This document shows, piece after piece, positions 8,465 to 18,013 of a stretch of 64,000 nt of DNA. The DNA comes from Pseudomonas tructae. GTDB taxonomy: Bacteria > Pseudomonadota > Gammaproteobacteria > Pseudomonadales > Pseudomonadaceae. Made by a program: the position numbers and the translations under genes. The notes under the pieces are model-generated. The model saw nothing but the letters and a program-made list of their open reading frames with translations, made no database searches and was not told the origin of the DNA. The DNA is taken from assembly GCF_004214895.1 (NCBI RefSeq), contig NZ_CP035952.1:248001-312000 (forward strand), in the 5' to 3' direction. How positions within the stretch are numbered: position 1 is the first letter of the stretch; the number at the start of each line of letters is the position of its first letter.

Positions 8465-11331
8465 AAGGAGTAGCGGCTGGCCAGTAACCCGGCCAGCTCC
8501 TGAGCCGGAACCGGCCGGCTGATCAGGTAGCCCTGCACTTCGTTGCAACCTTGCTTGCGCAGGAAATCCAACTGTTCGCGGGTTTCCACGCCTTCGGCTA
8601 CCACCTGCAGGTCGAGGCTCTGGGCCATGGCGATGATTGCCCGAGTGATGGCCGCGTCTTCGCTGCCCTCGCTCAGGCCGCGGATGAAGGCCTGATCGAT
8701 TTTCACGTAGTCCACCGGGAAGCGCTTGAGGTAACTGAGCGAAGAATAGCCGGTGCCGAAATCATCGATGGCCAGCTTCACCCCCAGCTCGTGCAGTTGG
8801 CGGAACGTGGTAATGATGTGTTCGACGCTGTCGAGCAACTGGCTTTCCGTCAACTCCAGCTCCAGCAGGTGCGGCGCCAGTCCACTTTCATCGAGCACCT
8901 GACGCACCAGGCTGACCAGCTTGCCTTGGCGCAACTGGTAAACCGACAGGTTGACCGACACGCGGATCGGCTCAAGGCCCATGCGCTGCCACTCGCAGGC
9001 CTGCCAGCAAGCCTGACGCAGGACGAACTCGCCCATCGGTGCAATCAGTCCGGTTTCTTCGGCAAGGCCAATGAAGTCGGAGGGAGGCACCATGCCCCAT
9101 TGCGGATGCTGCCAGCGCACCAGTGCCTCGGCGGCGTGCAGTCGGCCACTGGCCAGGCACAGCTTGGGTTGGTAATAGACCTGCAACTGGCGCTCTTCGA
9201 TGGCCTTGCGCAGGTGGTTTTCCAGCTGCAGGCGCTGCAAGGTGCTGGCCTGCAGGCTCTCGGTGTAGAACTGGAAGTTGTCCCCGCCCAGGTGCTTGGC
9301 ATGCTGCATGGCGGTATTGGCCTGGCTGACCAGCACCGTGACATCCCTTGAGGTGTCAGCCAGCAGGCTGATGCCCACTGAAGCGCTGATGACCAGTTCA
9401 TGGCCATCGACACGCAGTGGCACCCGCAGTTTGTCGAGCAGGCGGGTGGCCACCCGCACCAGGCTGGACAGGTTGCTGTAGGCATCGAACAGCACGGCGA
9501 ATTCGTCACCGGACAGCCGCGCCACCGTGTCGGCTTCGGGCATGGCATTGCTGATGCGCTGGGCCATCTGCTTGAGCAAGTGGTCGGCAACTTCGTGGCC
9601 AAGGCTGTCGTTGAGCAGTTTGAAACGGTCCAGGTCAATATGCAGCAACGCCAGACCGCGCCCGCTCTGACGCAAGCGCTGGCCAGCCTCGTGCAAACGC
9701 AGGCGGAACAACGCGCGGTTGGCCAGGCCGGTCAACTCGTCATAGTGGGCCAGGTAGCGCAGACGCTCCTCGGACTCGCGGCGTGCCGACAGGTCGGTAA
9801 AGAAGCCGACGATGCTGGTCAGGTTGCCCCGTGCGTCGCGCACACCATTGAGCTGTAGCCACTGTGGATACAGCTCACCATTCTTGCGCGCCTCAACCAG
9901 CTCGCCCTGCCAGCCGCCCTGCTGCTCCAGGGCACTTTCGATCGCCTGAGAATGCCGGCGGGCATCGCGACTGCACGGCAACTCCAGCAGTTGGCCCTGC
10001 AGCAGCTCTTCGCGGCTGTAGCCGGTCACCCGGCAGAAGGCCTGATTGACCGCCAGCAACACGTAGTCCGGATCGAGAATCACGATCCCTTCACTGGCAG
10101 CCTCGAACACCGTCGCGGCCAGGCGCTGTTGCTCTTCCTGGGCCTTTTGCGCGCTGATCTCGCGCCGGGTGCCAAGCATGCGCAATACGCGGCCATTGGC
10201 GCTGCGCTCCACTGCCCGGCCACGGTCCTCGATCCAGCACCAATGGCCCTGGCGGTGGCGCACCCGGTAATCGATGCGATAGTCCTCGCTGCGGCCTTTG
10301 AGGTGCTCGACCAGGGTGCGCTTTAGCAGAGGCACGTCATCGGGGTGCAAGCGTGGCTTGAGGTGGGCGAGCATCTCCTGAACCTGTTCAGGCTCAAGGC
10401 CAAACAACTCGCGCAATTGGGTGTGGTGGATCTCGTCCGTTTCCAGGTTCCAATCCCACAGCCCCAGCTCGCTGGCTTCCAGGGCCAGGGCCAGACGCTG
10501 TTCACTCTTGCTCAGGGCCTGGTTGGCCACATCCAGTTCCTGGCTACGCTGGGCCACCCGCGACTCCAGGCCAATCTGGGCCTCGCGAAGTTGCTCCTCG
10601 ATCAGCCGACGCTGCTCGACCTCCTGGGCCAGGGCCTGATTGAGCCGCTCGCTGCGGCTTTGCGCGGCCTGCAGGTGCTCGATCAGCTCCTGGTTCTGAA
10701 AGCGCCGCAACAGCCCGCGCTCGATCAACCGGTTGACCTGCCAGGCCACCACCGACAAGGCGGCCAAAAGAATCAGGCCAAGCCAACCCCAGCCGCGCTG
10801 CTGTTCATCACCATTGCAGAACAGGAAAGCGATTGGCGGCAGCAGGCAGGGCAAGGTAAAACTCAGGAAGGCTGGCAGGCTGACCGCGTACGCTATGCTG
10901 GCCGATAACGTCGCCGCCCCCAGCAAGCCGAACACCCAGGCCTGCTGTACAAAGTTATCAACAGGCACCAGGGCGATCGCCGCACTTGCCAGGGTCAGGC
11001 CACTGAAGGCCGAACCCAGCAGGAACATTCGCCACCAACTGGGCTGGGCCTGTCGATCCGGCATGGCAGCGTCAAAGGCGGCCACCTGAATCACTCGCAT
11101 GGCGACCAGGGCCATCAGCCAGACGATCCAAACGCTGACCAGCAGGTAGCGTGCCGGGCTCCAAAGCAACCAGGCACAGACCAGGCCGTTGAGCAGCATG
11201 AACAAAGTCGGCAGCAACGAGCCCTGGTACAGCAGGCGGGTGCGCTCGACAGCCAGTTGGGTCGCGAAGTGTTTGCGAATACTCCGGTGCGCTTGAGCAG
11301 GAGCGCTCACGGAGTCGGAACCGAGTGTCAT
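8461..11331 (-). CDS. Membrane PAS-PAS-GGDEF-EAL cyclic-di-GMP protein
   Basis: This protein of about 956 residues has five or six hydrophobic helices in the first 190 residues, a coiled coil (about 200-270), and two PAS/PAC regions (ASELGLWDWNLETDE and AASEGIVILDPDYV). GGDEF and EAL domains follow. The GGDEF signature is RLSGDEF (about residue 608), so its first Gly is Ser, and no RxxD inhibitory site is seen. The EAL half is complete: AEALVRWQHP, LTESQLL, DDFGTGYSSLSYLKRFPVDY and AEGVET. It should therefore be an active cyclic-di-GMP phosphodiesterase. Cyclase activity is less sure. It occupies the position next to uvrD seen in other Pseudomonas. The start at 11331 is a choice among several in-frame ATGs. 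Confidence 0.88.
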   Translation of the reverse strand: MTLGSDSVSAPAQAHRSIRKHFATQLAVERTRLLYQGSLLPTLFMLLNGLVCAWLLWSPARYLLVSVWIVWLMALVAMRVIQVAAFDAAMPDRQAQPSWWRMFLLGSAFSGLTLASAAIALVPVDNFVQQAWVFGLLGAATLSASIAYAVSLPAFLSFTLPCLLPPIAFLFCNGDEQQRGWGWLGLILLAALSVVAWQVNRLIERGLLRRFQNQELIEHLQAAQSRSERLNQALAQEVEQRRLIEEQLREAQIGLESRVAQRSQELDVANQALSKSEQRLALALEASELGLWDWNLETDEIHHTQLRELFGLEPEQVQEMLAHLKPRLHPDDVPLLKRTLVEHLKGRSEDYRIDYRVRHRQGHWCWIEDRGRAVERSANGRVLRMLGTRREISAQKAQEEQQRLAATVFEAASEGIVILDPDYVLLAVNQAFCRVTGYSREELLQGQLLELPCSRDARRHSQAIESALEQQGGWQGELVEARKNGELYPQWLQLNGVRDARGNLTSIVGFFTDLSARRESEERLRYLAHYDELTGLANRALFRLRLHEAGQRLRQSGRGLALLHIDLDRFKLLNDSLGHEVADHLLKQMAQRISNAMPEADTVARLSGDEFAVLFDAYSNLSSLVRVATRLLDKLRVPLRVDGHELVISASVGISLLADTSRDVTVLVSQANTAMQHAKHLGGDNFQFYTESLQASTLQRLQLENHLRKAIEERQLQVYYQPKLCLASGRLHAAEALVRWQHPQWGMVPPSDFIGLAEETGLIAPMGEFVLRQACWQACEWQRMGLEPIRVSVNLSVYQLRQGKLVSLVRQVLDESGLAPHLLELELTESQLLDSVEHIITTFRQLHELGVKLAIDDFGTGYSSLSYLKRFPVDYVKIDQAFIRGLSEGSEDAAITRAIIAMAQSLDLQVVAEGVETREQLDFLRKQGCNEVQGYLISRPVPAQELAGLLASRYSF

Positions 11332-11555
11332 AGGCAGTGTTCTTGTAATGGTTAGCCTTAAACGTGCACGGAGCATACACAAGCAAGCCCCTGGGCCAAA
11401 CTGCTCTGGATCATAAATATTTCATCATATTTCCCGACAGCAGGCGCTCAAGCACGCAGGCCTTGGGCTGCAGCCGATGACCGGCCGGTCGTCAACAGCC
11501 GATTTTTTCTACTGTATATTTGCCCAAGGGTTGCCTGCGCCCCTAAAATGGCCGG

Positions 11556-13739
11556 ATGCGCGATGATCTCTCTCTCCTGTTGAACTCTCTCAACGACGCC
11601 CAACGCCAGGCTGTAGCTGCGCCGGTTGGTCGTCAGTTGGTCCTGGCCGGTGCCGGCTCCGGCAAGACCCGTGTGCTGGTGCACCGTATCGCCTGGTTGA
11701 TCCAGGTCGTGCAGGCCTCGCCGCACTCGATTCTCTCAGTAACCTTCACCAACAAGGCCGCAGCCGAGATGCGCCAGCGTATCGAACAGCTGATGGGCAT
11801 CAACCCGGCCGGTATGTGGGTAGGTACCTTCCACGGCCTGGCACACCGCCTGTTGCGTGCGCACTGGCAAGAAGCCGGTCTGAACCAGAACTTCCAGATC
11901 CTCGACAGCGACGACCAGCAACGCCTGGTCAAGCGGGTGATCCGCGAGCTGGGCCTGGATGAGCAGCGCTGGCCAGCGCGCCAGGCGCAGTGGTTCATCA
12001 ACGGCCAGAAGGACGAAGGCCTGCGCCCGCAGCACATCCAGACCAGTGGCGACCTGTTCCTGGGCACCATGCGCAGCATTTATGAAGCCTACGAGGCAGC
12101 TTGCCAGCGCGCCGGGGTCATCGACTTCTCCGAGCTGCTGCTACGCGCCCTGGACCTGTGGCGCGACCACCCGGGCCTGCTCGAACACTACCAGCGGCGG
12201 TTCCGCCACTTGCTGGTCGACGAATTCCAGGATACCAACGCCGTGCAGTACGCCTGGCTGCGGTTGCTGGCCAAGGGTGGCGACAGCCTGATGGTGGTCG
12301 GCGACGACGACCAGTCGATTTACGGCTGGCGCGGCGCCAAGATCGAGAATATTCATCAGTACACCGCCGACTTCCCCGACGCCGAACTGATCCGCCTGGA
12401 GCAGAACTACCGCTCCACCGCCGGCATCCTCAAGGCGGCCAATGCCCTGATCGCCAACAACAGCGGGCGCCTGGGCAAAGAGCTGTGGACCGACGGTGGC
12501 GACGGCGAGCCGCTGAGCCTGTACGCCGCCTTCAACGAACACGACGAAGCCCGTTACGTGGTCGAGAGCATCGAAAGCGCGCTCAAGACCGGCCTGGCCC
12601 GCAGCGACATCGCCATCCTTTATCGCTCCAACGCCCAGTCGCGGGTGCTGGAAGAAGCGCTGCTGCGCGAGCGTATCCCTTACCGCATCTACGGCGGCCA
12701 GCGCTTCTTCGAACGCGCAGAAATCAAGAACGCCATGGCCTACCTGCGCCTGCTCGAAGGCCGTGGCAATGATGCGGCCCTTGAACGGGTAATCAACGTG
12801 CCGCCACGCGGCATCGGTGAGAAAACTGTCGAAGCGATTCGCGAACACGCGCGCCATGCCCAGGTTTCGATGTGGGAGTCGATGAACCTGCTGATCGCCA
12901 ACAAGGCACTCAAGGGTCGCGCCGCCAGTGCCTTGGGTGCGTTCATGGAAATGATCGAGAACCTCACGGCCAAAGTCCTGGAAATGCCCCTGCACCTGAT
13001 GACCCAGACAGTCATTGAACAGTCCGGGCTGATCATCTATCACCAGGAAGAAAAAGGCGAAAAAGGCCAGGCCCGGGTAGAAAACCTCGAGGAACTGGTC
13101 AGCGCCGCGCGCAACTTCGAAAATAGCGAAGAAGACGCCGAACTGTCGCCATTGGCGGCGTTCCTCGGCCACGCCTCGCTGGAAGCCGGCGACGCCCAGG
13201 CCGACGAGCACGAAGACAGCATCCAGCTGATGACCCTGCACAGCGCCAAGGGCCTTGAGTTCCCCCATGTGTTCCTGGTCGGCATGGAAGAAGGCCTGTT
13301 CCCGCACAAGATGAGCCTGGAAGAGCCCGGCCGCCTGGAAGAAGAACGCCGCCTGGCCTACGTTGGCATCACCCGTGCCATGCAACAGCTGGTGATGACC
13401 TATGCCGAAACCCGCAGGCTTTACGGCAGCGAGACTTACAACAAGGTCTCGCGTTTCGTCCGTGAGATCCCGGCCGGCCTGGTTCAGGAAGTGCGTTTGT
13501 CCAACAGCGTCAGTCGCCCGTTCGGCTCTGGCCAGCAGCAGAACTCGAGCAGCCTGTTCGCCAACGCCAACATCCCACAGACCGCCTTCAATCTGGGCCA
13601 GCGGGTGCAGCACGCAGTGTTCGGTGAAGGTGTCATCCTCAACTTCGAAGGCTCCGGCGCCCAGGCCCGGGTCCAGGTCAATTTCGCCGAAGGCAGCAAG
13701 TGGTTGATGCTTGGCTACGCCAAACTGGAAGCCCTGTAA
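11556..13739 (+). CDS. uvrD: DNA helicase II
   Basis: This 727-residue SF1 helicase works in nucleotide excision repair and mismatch repair. Walker A is GAGSGKTRVLVHRIAWL (about residues 32-48). The Q-motif region is LNDAQRQAVAAP. Walker B is LLVDEFQDTN. Motif III is VVGDDDQSIYGWRGA. Motif IV is LEQNYRST, and motifs V and VI are LMTLHSAKGLEFPHVFLVGM and EEERRLAYVGITRA. The C-terminal tail (FNLGQRVQHAVFGEGVILNF) is the Tudor-like UvrD/PcrA end that contacts RNA polymerase. The length matches the family. The start at 11556 gives the usual MRDDLSLLLNSLNDAQR opening. Confidence 0.96.
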   Translation: MRDDLSLLLNSLNDAQRQAVAAPVGRQLVLAGAGSGKTRVLVHRIAWLIQVVQASPHSILSVTFTNKAAAEMRQRIEQLMGINPAGMWVGTFHGLAHRLLRAHWQEAGLNQNFQILDSDDQQRLVKRVIRELGLDEQRWPARQAQWFINGQKDEGLRPQHIQTSGDLFLGTMRSIYEAYEAACQRAGVIDFSELLLRALDLWRDHPGLLEHYQRRFRHLLVDEFQDTNAVQYAWLRLLAKGGDSLMVVGDDDQSIYGWRGAKIENIHQYTADFPDAELIRLEQNYRSTAGILKAANALIANNSGRLGKELWTDGGDGEPLSLYAAFNEHDEARYVVESIESALKTGLARSDIAILYRSNAQSRVLEEALLRERIPYRIYGGQRFFERAEIKNAMAYLRLLEGRGNDAALERVINVPPRGIGEKTVEAIREHARHAQVSMWESMNLLIANKALKGRAASALGAFMEMIENLTAKVLEMPLHLMTQTVIEQSGLIIYHQEEKGEKGQARVENLEELVSAARNFENSEEDAELSPLAAFLGHASLEAGDAQADEHEDSIQLMTLHSAKGLEFPHVFLVGMEEGLFPHKMSLEEPGRLEEERRLAYVGITRAMQQLVMTYAETRRLYGSETYNKVSRFVREIPAGLVQEVRLSNSVSRPFGSGQQQNSSSLFANANIPQTAFNLGQRVQHAVFGEGVILNFEGSGAQARVQVNFAEGSKWLMLGYAKLEAL

Positions 13740-13751
13740 CGCAGAGAAACC

Positions 13752-13826
13752 CTGTGGGAGCGGGCTTGCCCCGCGAATTGCGGTCCGCACGTCAGATTGC
13801 ATCGCGGGGCAAGCCCGCTCCTACAA
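13752..13826. repeat. REP pair between uvrD and the Tim44-like gene
   Basis: GTGGGAGCGGGCTTGCCCCG on the plus strand is followed 25 bp later by its inverted copy (GCGGGGCAAGCCCGCTCCTA). This is the common P. putida-type REP doublet. It lies in the gap after the uvrD stop and may act as a terminator or RNA-stabilising hairpin. Confidence 0.85.
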
Positions 13827-13936
13827 CGTATTCGGACAAATCAGGCAAAAGCTGGAAACATTATGGCGCTGGTCATGTGTCCTACAACCTGTGCACCATG
13901 ACGCGCGTGCAATCCACAAAACGGGAATACCCTTCT

Positions 13937-14788
13937 ATGCAACGTTTTCTTAGCATCGCCTTGGCGTTGTGCATCGGCCTGACGATGAGCCTCGACGCCA
14001 ACGCCAAACGCATGGGCGGCGGCAAAAGTTCAGGCGCCGCGCCGATCCACCAGACCCGTCAGGCAACCCCGACCACTCCGGCTGCCTCGCCCACCGCGCC
14101 AGGTCGCGCACCTGCCGCCGCCAGCGGTGCTTCGCGCTGGCTCGGTCCTCTGGCCGGCCTCGCCGCCGGTGGCCTGCTGGCCTCCATGTTCATGGGCGAT
14201 GGCTTCGATGGCATGCAGATCTTCGACATCCTGATCATGGCGGTTATCGCCTTCCTGGTGTTCCGCTTCATCGCCGCCCGTCGCCGCAAGCAGCAGCCTC
14301 AAATGGCCGCAGCCGGTCACGCACCATTCCAGCGTGAAGCGCACCAGCAACCGGCCCAACCGTCGATTTTCGGTGGCTCCGCGGCGCCTGCCGCTGCCCG
14401 TCCGGTCATCAACGCCCCGGCCTGGTTCAACGAGCAGAACTTCCTGGCTGCTGCCCGCAACCACTTCCAGTCGCTGCAGCAGCACTGGGACGCCAACGAA
14501 ATGGACAAGATCGCCGAGTTCGTCACGCCACAGATGCTGCAGTTCCTCAAGCAGGAGCGTGCTGATCTGGGTGATGGCTTCCAGTCCACCTACATCGACG
14601 ACCTGAACGTGCAGCTTGAAGGTGTCGACGACCGCGCCGACAAGACCATCGCCACCCTGACCTTCAGCGGCGTGTCGAAAACCTCGCGCTTCGACCAGGG
14701 CGAAGTGTTCAGCGAAAGCTGGAACATGGAACGTGCGCCGGGCGAAAACCAGCCTTGGCTGGTCGCCGGGATCCGTCAGAACGGCTGA
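13937..14788 (+). CDS. Tim44-like domain membrane protein
   Basis: This 283-residue protein has an N-terminal signal or anchor (MQRFLSIALALCIGLTMSLD) and a low-complexity Ala/Pro/Thr linker. Two membrane helices follow at about 60-110 (GPLAGLAAGGLLASMFMG and IFDILIMAVIAFLVFRFIAA). The C-terminal Tim44-like domain is recognised from FLAAARNHFQSLQQHWDAN and TFSGVSKTSRFDQGEVFSES. In bacteria such proteins are of unknown role, with a fold like the mitochondrial import factor Tim44. The long in-frame extension upstream runs through the REP pair and is unlikely to be translated. A strong terminator follows. Confidence 0.82.
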   Translation: MQRFLSIALALCIGLTMSLDANAKRMGGGKSSGAAPIHQTRQATPTTPAASPTAPGRAPAAASGASRWLGPLAGLAAGGLLASMFMGDGFDGMQIFDILIMAVIAFLVFRFIAARRRKQQPQMAAAGHAPFQREAHQQPAQPSIFGGSAAPAAARPVINAPAWFNEQNFLAAARNHFQSLQQHWDANEMDKIAEFVTPQMLQFLKQERADLGDGFQSTYIDDLNVQLEGVDDRADKTIATLTFSGVSKTSRFDQGEVFSESWNMERAPGENQPWLVAGIRQNG

Positions 14789-14804
14789 TCTTGAGGCATT
14801 GCAC

Positions 14805-14839
14805 AAAAAACCCCGGGCTTGTCCCGGGGTTTTGCTTTT
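14805..14839 (+). terminator. Rho-independent terminator after the Tim44-like gene
   Basis: CCCCGGG-CTTGT-CCCGGGG followed by TTTTGCTTTT, flanked on the left by six A. It is a strong hairpin with T tract for the plus strand and partly symmetric. Confidence 0.88.
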
Positions 14840-14899
14840 AGCGCAACGGGCTACTAGGGTATAACGCGCAGCGTGTCGTAAAGGTTAGAGGATAGAACC

Positions 14900-15307
14900 G
14901 TGGAAGAAGTCATCGAACAGCTCCGAGAAGCCAATGAACCGGTACCGGTGCCGCTGGAGTTGCCGGACGAAGACCAACTGGTCGAAATCGAAGAAGAGTT
15001 GTTCATCAACATTCCGTTCGTCTTCAAGGAATTCCTGCTGACGGTCAGCGATGTGGTCTATGGCGGCCTGGAGCCGGTCACCGTCACCGATCCCCAGTCG
15101 CATACCTACTTGCCGGACGTGGCGGCCAATGCCTGGGACGCGGGTGTGCCACGCGACCTGATTCCCATCTGTCAGGACGGCGACGACTACTACTGCGTCG
15201 AAGAAGACGGCACCGTGGTGCTGTGGTCCGGCGAAGAAGAGGTCGTTACTGAAGAGAGCTGGGAATCGGTCTGGCACTGGGCGCGGGATGTCTGGCTGGA
15301 AAGCTGA
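14900..15307 (+). CDS. SMI1/KNR4 family protein
   Basis: This acidic 135-residue protein matches the SMI1/KNR4 (SUKH) fold: DEDQLVEIEEELFINIPFVF then KEFLLTVSDVVYGGLEPVTV, and a late FWSGE-like strand (GTVVLWSGEEEV). SUKH proteins are often immunity proteins against nuclease toxins, but single chromosomal copies next to housekeeping genes are common in Pseudomonas and their role is unknown. No toxin gene is adjacent. The ATG has a good AGGTTAGAGGATAG purine-rich leader. Confidence 0.8.
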   Translation: MEEVIEQLREANEPVPVPLELPDEDQLVEIEEELFINIPFVFKEFLLTVSDVVYGGLEPVTVTDPQSHTYLPDVAANAWDAGVPRDLIPICQDGDDYYCVEEDGTVVLWSGEEEVVTEESWESVWHWARDVWLES

Positions 15308-15441
15308 ATGAGAAATAACCGCACAAAATAATGGCTCTTGGCTATTAATGTTCGTAGAATCGCCACGCCTTCCTGCGCGTGGCGCTTCGCTACCGCTCCA
15401 TCCCCTCGGACATTCGAACCGCCCCGCGCAGGAAGCGCCTC

Positions 15442-17202
15442 TTAGCGGTGGTTCTCCTGGTTGTTTTCCAGGGTCTCCAACAACGCGATCTGCATGCGTG
15501 TATGCACACGGATGAACCAGCGCCACAGCACCGCAACCACCACCGCCGCGACCACCACAATCAGCAACAGCAGCTCGTTGGTGGGCAGGATGCTGGCCGA
15601 CAGCGCCGACAGCAGCAAGAAAATCACCAGCAGCGACAACAGGGGTATGACCTCGGCAATCACTCGCCGCACCCGCTGGGTATGCCGCCCGGCCATCTCC
15701 GGCTTGACCCCCATCTCCGCCAACAGCATCGACAGGGCCTTGAGCTTGCGGTACGCGGCGATCAGGAATGGCAGCGACAGCATCAAGGCCGCGCCCCAGA
15801 TCAAGGCTTTCTGCTGGCCGGCATCGCTGACCCATTCGCTCAGGTAGTCGGCAATGCGCGAGGCGAAATAGCCGCCACTGAAGAAGATCGCGACCACCAG
15901 CGCCAGGTTCACCCCCACCTGCAGCAGGATGCGCCGGATCATCGACGCCAGCAGCGCACCCTCACCGTGCGGCTGAATGCTGCGCAGCCACTCGCCATAC
16001 AGCGACAACACCCGCGACAGGCGCCCTGGGACCACTCTGGAGAGCTTCAGCGACAAAGGGTCGGCAGCACGGATCAAATAGGGCGTGAGCAGCGTGGTGA
16101 TGGCTGACACGGCTACGGCCACCGGGTAGAGGAAGTCGCTGGTCACCTGCAGGGTCATGCCCAACGCGGCGATAATGAAAGAGAACTCGCCAATCTGCGA
16201 CAGGCCCATCCCGACCCGCAGTGAGGTCCGACCGTCGTTACCGGCGATAAAGGCCCCCATGCCGCAGGAAAGCATCTTGCCCAGTACCACAGCGATGGTA
16301 ATGACCACGATCGGCCAGGCGTACTCGACCAGAATCGAAGGGTCGATCATCAAGCCGATGGCCACGAAAAAGATGGCGCTGAACAGGTCGCGAACCGGCT
16401 CGATCAGGCGTTCGATTTTCAGCAACTGGCGCGACTCGGCCATGATCGCACCGATCAGGAAGGCCCCCAGGACCATGCTGTACTCAAGCTTGACCACCAG
16501 CAGGCAGAAGCCAAAACACAGGCCCAGGACAGTGATCAGCAGCATCTCGTTGCTTTCGAACTTCGCCACGTAAGCCAGCAGGCGCGGTACCAGCAAGATG
16601 CCGATAACCAGGGCGACAATCATGAACAGTGACAGCTTGCCGACGGTCGAGAACACCTCACCGGAGCTCACCGTGCCGCTGACGGCGATACCCGAGAGCA
16701 AGGCAATGATGCCGATGCCGAGGATGTCTTCGACGATCAGCACGCCGAAGATCAGCTGGGCGAAGCGCTCGTTCTTCATCTTCAGGTCATTGAGCGCCTT
16801 GACGATGATGGTGGTCGAGGAAATTGCCAGAATGGCACCGAGAAACAGCGAATCCATGGTGTTCCAGCCGAACCAGCGGCCAATCTCGAAGCCGATCCAG
16901 ATCATCAGCACGATCTCCAGGAACGCCGCGATGAACGCCGTGGCCCCAACCTTGAACAACTTGCGCAGGCTGAACTCCAGACCCAGACAGAACATCAGGA
17001 AGATCACCCCAAGCTCGGCCAGGGTCTTGATCGTGTCTTCGTCGTGAATCAGGCCAAATGGCGGGGTGTGCGGGCCGATGATAAAGCCGGCAACAATGTA
17101 GCCAAGCACCACGGGCTGCTTGAAGCGGTGGAACAGGATAGTGACCACCCCGGCAACCAGCATGATCACTGCCAAATCCTGAATAAAGCTGATGGCATGC
17201 AC
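15442..17202 (-). CDS. KefB/YbaL-type cation:proton antiporter
   Basis: This 586-residue integral membrane protein belongs to the CPA2 monovalent cation:proton antiporters. The opening VHAISFIQDLAVIMLVAGVV and the motif AELGVIFLMFCLGLEFSLRK are typical of Kef/YbaL. The core helix pair has AILAISSTTIIVKALND and VLIVEDILGIGIIALLSG, with the Asp expected in ion transport. After about 12 helices there is a further hydrophobic C-terminal region instead of a clear TrkA-N NAD-binding domain. I chose the GTG at 17202, which has AAGGAG nine bases upstream. The short hairpin CGCCACGC-N8-GCGTGGCG (15361-15384) lies beyond the stop. Confidence 0.85.
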   Translation of the reverse strand: MHAISFIQDLAVIMLVAGVVTILFHRFKQPVVLGYIVAGFIIGPHTPPFGLIHDEDTIKTLAELGVIFLMFCLGLEFSLRKLFKVGATAFIAAFLEIVLMIWIGFEIGRWFGWNTMDSLFLGAILAISSTTIIVKALNDLKMKNERFAQLIFGVLIVEDILGIGIIALLSGIAVSGTVSSGEVFSTVGKLSLFMIVALVIGILLVPRLLAYVAKFESNEMLLITVLGLCFGFCLLVVKLEYSMVLGAFLIGAIMAESRQLLKIERLIEPVRDLFSAIFFVAIGLMIDPSILVEYAWPIVVITIAVVLGKMLSCGMGAFIAGNDGRTSLRVGMGLSQIGEFSFIIAALGMTLQVTSDFLYPVAVAVSAITTLLTPYLIRAADPLSLKLSRVVPGRLSRVLSLYGEWLRSIQPHGEGALLASMIRRILLQVGVNLALVVAIFFSGGYFASRIADYLSEWVSDAGQQKALIWGAALMLSLPFLIAAYRKLKALSMLLAEMGVKPEMAGRHTQRVRRVIAEVIPLLSLLVIFLLLSALSASILPTNELLLLIVVVAAVVVAVLWRWFIRVHTRMQIALLETLENNQENHR

Positions 17203-17527
17203 GGCGTGGGACTCCTTACCTGATTTCCAAAGACAAGCCGCAACTCGCCCGATGAATTGTCTGATTGAGTTGCGGGTACATAGCGTTTTAAATGTAGGAA
17301 AGCCCACCTTGCGTGGGCTTCATCAGGTTAACACCGCCGCTTGTCGCGAAAAGCCGGTGCAATATGAAGAAACAGATCGACCAAAGCATCGCCGCTAATG
17401 GCACAAACAGCGTGACGGCAAGGCCGCTGTCAGCGTCCCGTCTACAGAGATGGGAATCGTATTGGGGGAAAGAAGCGTGAATAGCAATCGCCACCCCGCC
17501 TCAGCGCAACCTTACCGTGAGCACACT
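17203..17527. other. Intergenic region between the antiporter and thioesterase genes
   Basis: This 325-bp divergent intergenic region should hold both promoters. It contains a perfect stem, AAGCCCAC-CTTGC-GTGGGCTT (17300-17320), without a T tract. An in-frame extension of the thioesterase begins at 17450, but the conserved protein starts at 17528. No other structure stands out. Confidence 0.5.
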
Positions 17528-18013
17528 ATGGAACCTGGAAACGCCCAGCTGTCGATGACCGTCCTGATGACCCCGGACATGGCCAACTTTTCTGGCAATG
17601 TCCACGGCGGCACCCTGCTCAAATACCTCGATGAAGTGGCCTACGCTTGCGCCAGCCGCTATGCCGGCCGCTATGTAGTGACCCTGTCAGTCGACCAGGT
17701 GGTCTTTCGCGAGCCGGTGCATGTCGGCGAACTGGTGACCTTCCTGGCTTCGGTCAACTACACCGGCAACACCTCGATGGAAGTCGGCATCAAGGTGGTT
17801 ACCGAGAACATTCGCGAACGCTCGGTGCGCCACAGCAACAGCTGTTTCTTCACCATGGTCGCCGTCGACGATGACCGCAAGCCAGTGGCGGTACCGCCGC
17901 GCCAGCCTGAAAGCAGCGAGGAAAAGCGCCGTTTCCTGCAAGGTAAACAGCGTCGACTGATCCGTCAGGAGCTGGAAAAGCGCTATCAGGAACTCAAGGG
18001 CGACGCCCTTTAG
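17528..18013 (+). CDS. Acyl-CoA thioesterase (hot-dog fold, YciA/BFIT type)
   Basis: This 161-residue hot-dog protein hydrolyses acyl-CoA to free acid and CoA. The key strand and helix are [20 protein letters not shown], with the catalytic Asn/Asp region, followed by [20 protein letters not shown]. The C-terminal tail is basic ([20 protein letters not shown]). The start [20 protein letters not shown] is the usual family start; an upstream in-frame region from 17450 is probably untranslated. The stop codon (TAG) interlocks with the stop of pdxY on the other strand. Confidence 0.87.
   Translation: MEPGNAQLSMTVLMTPDMANFSGNVHGGTLLKYLDEVAYACASRYAGRYVVTLSVDQVVFREPVHVGELVTFLASVNYTGNTSMEVGIKVVTENIRERSVRHSNSCFFTMVAVDDDRKPVAVPPRQPESSEEKRRFLQGKQRRLIRQELEKRYQELKGDAL

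Noticed and set aside
12141..13802. 553-codon open frame antisense to uvrD
   Set aside because: uvrD is unmistakable on the other strand. The antisense product shows no domain and ends in REP DNA.
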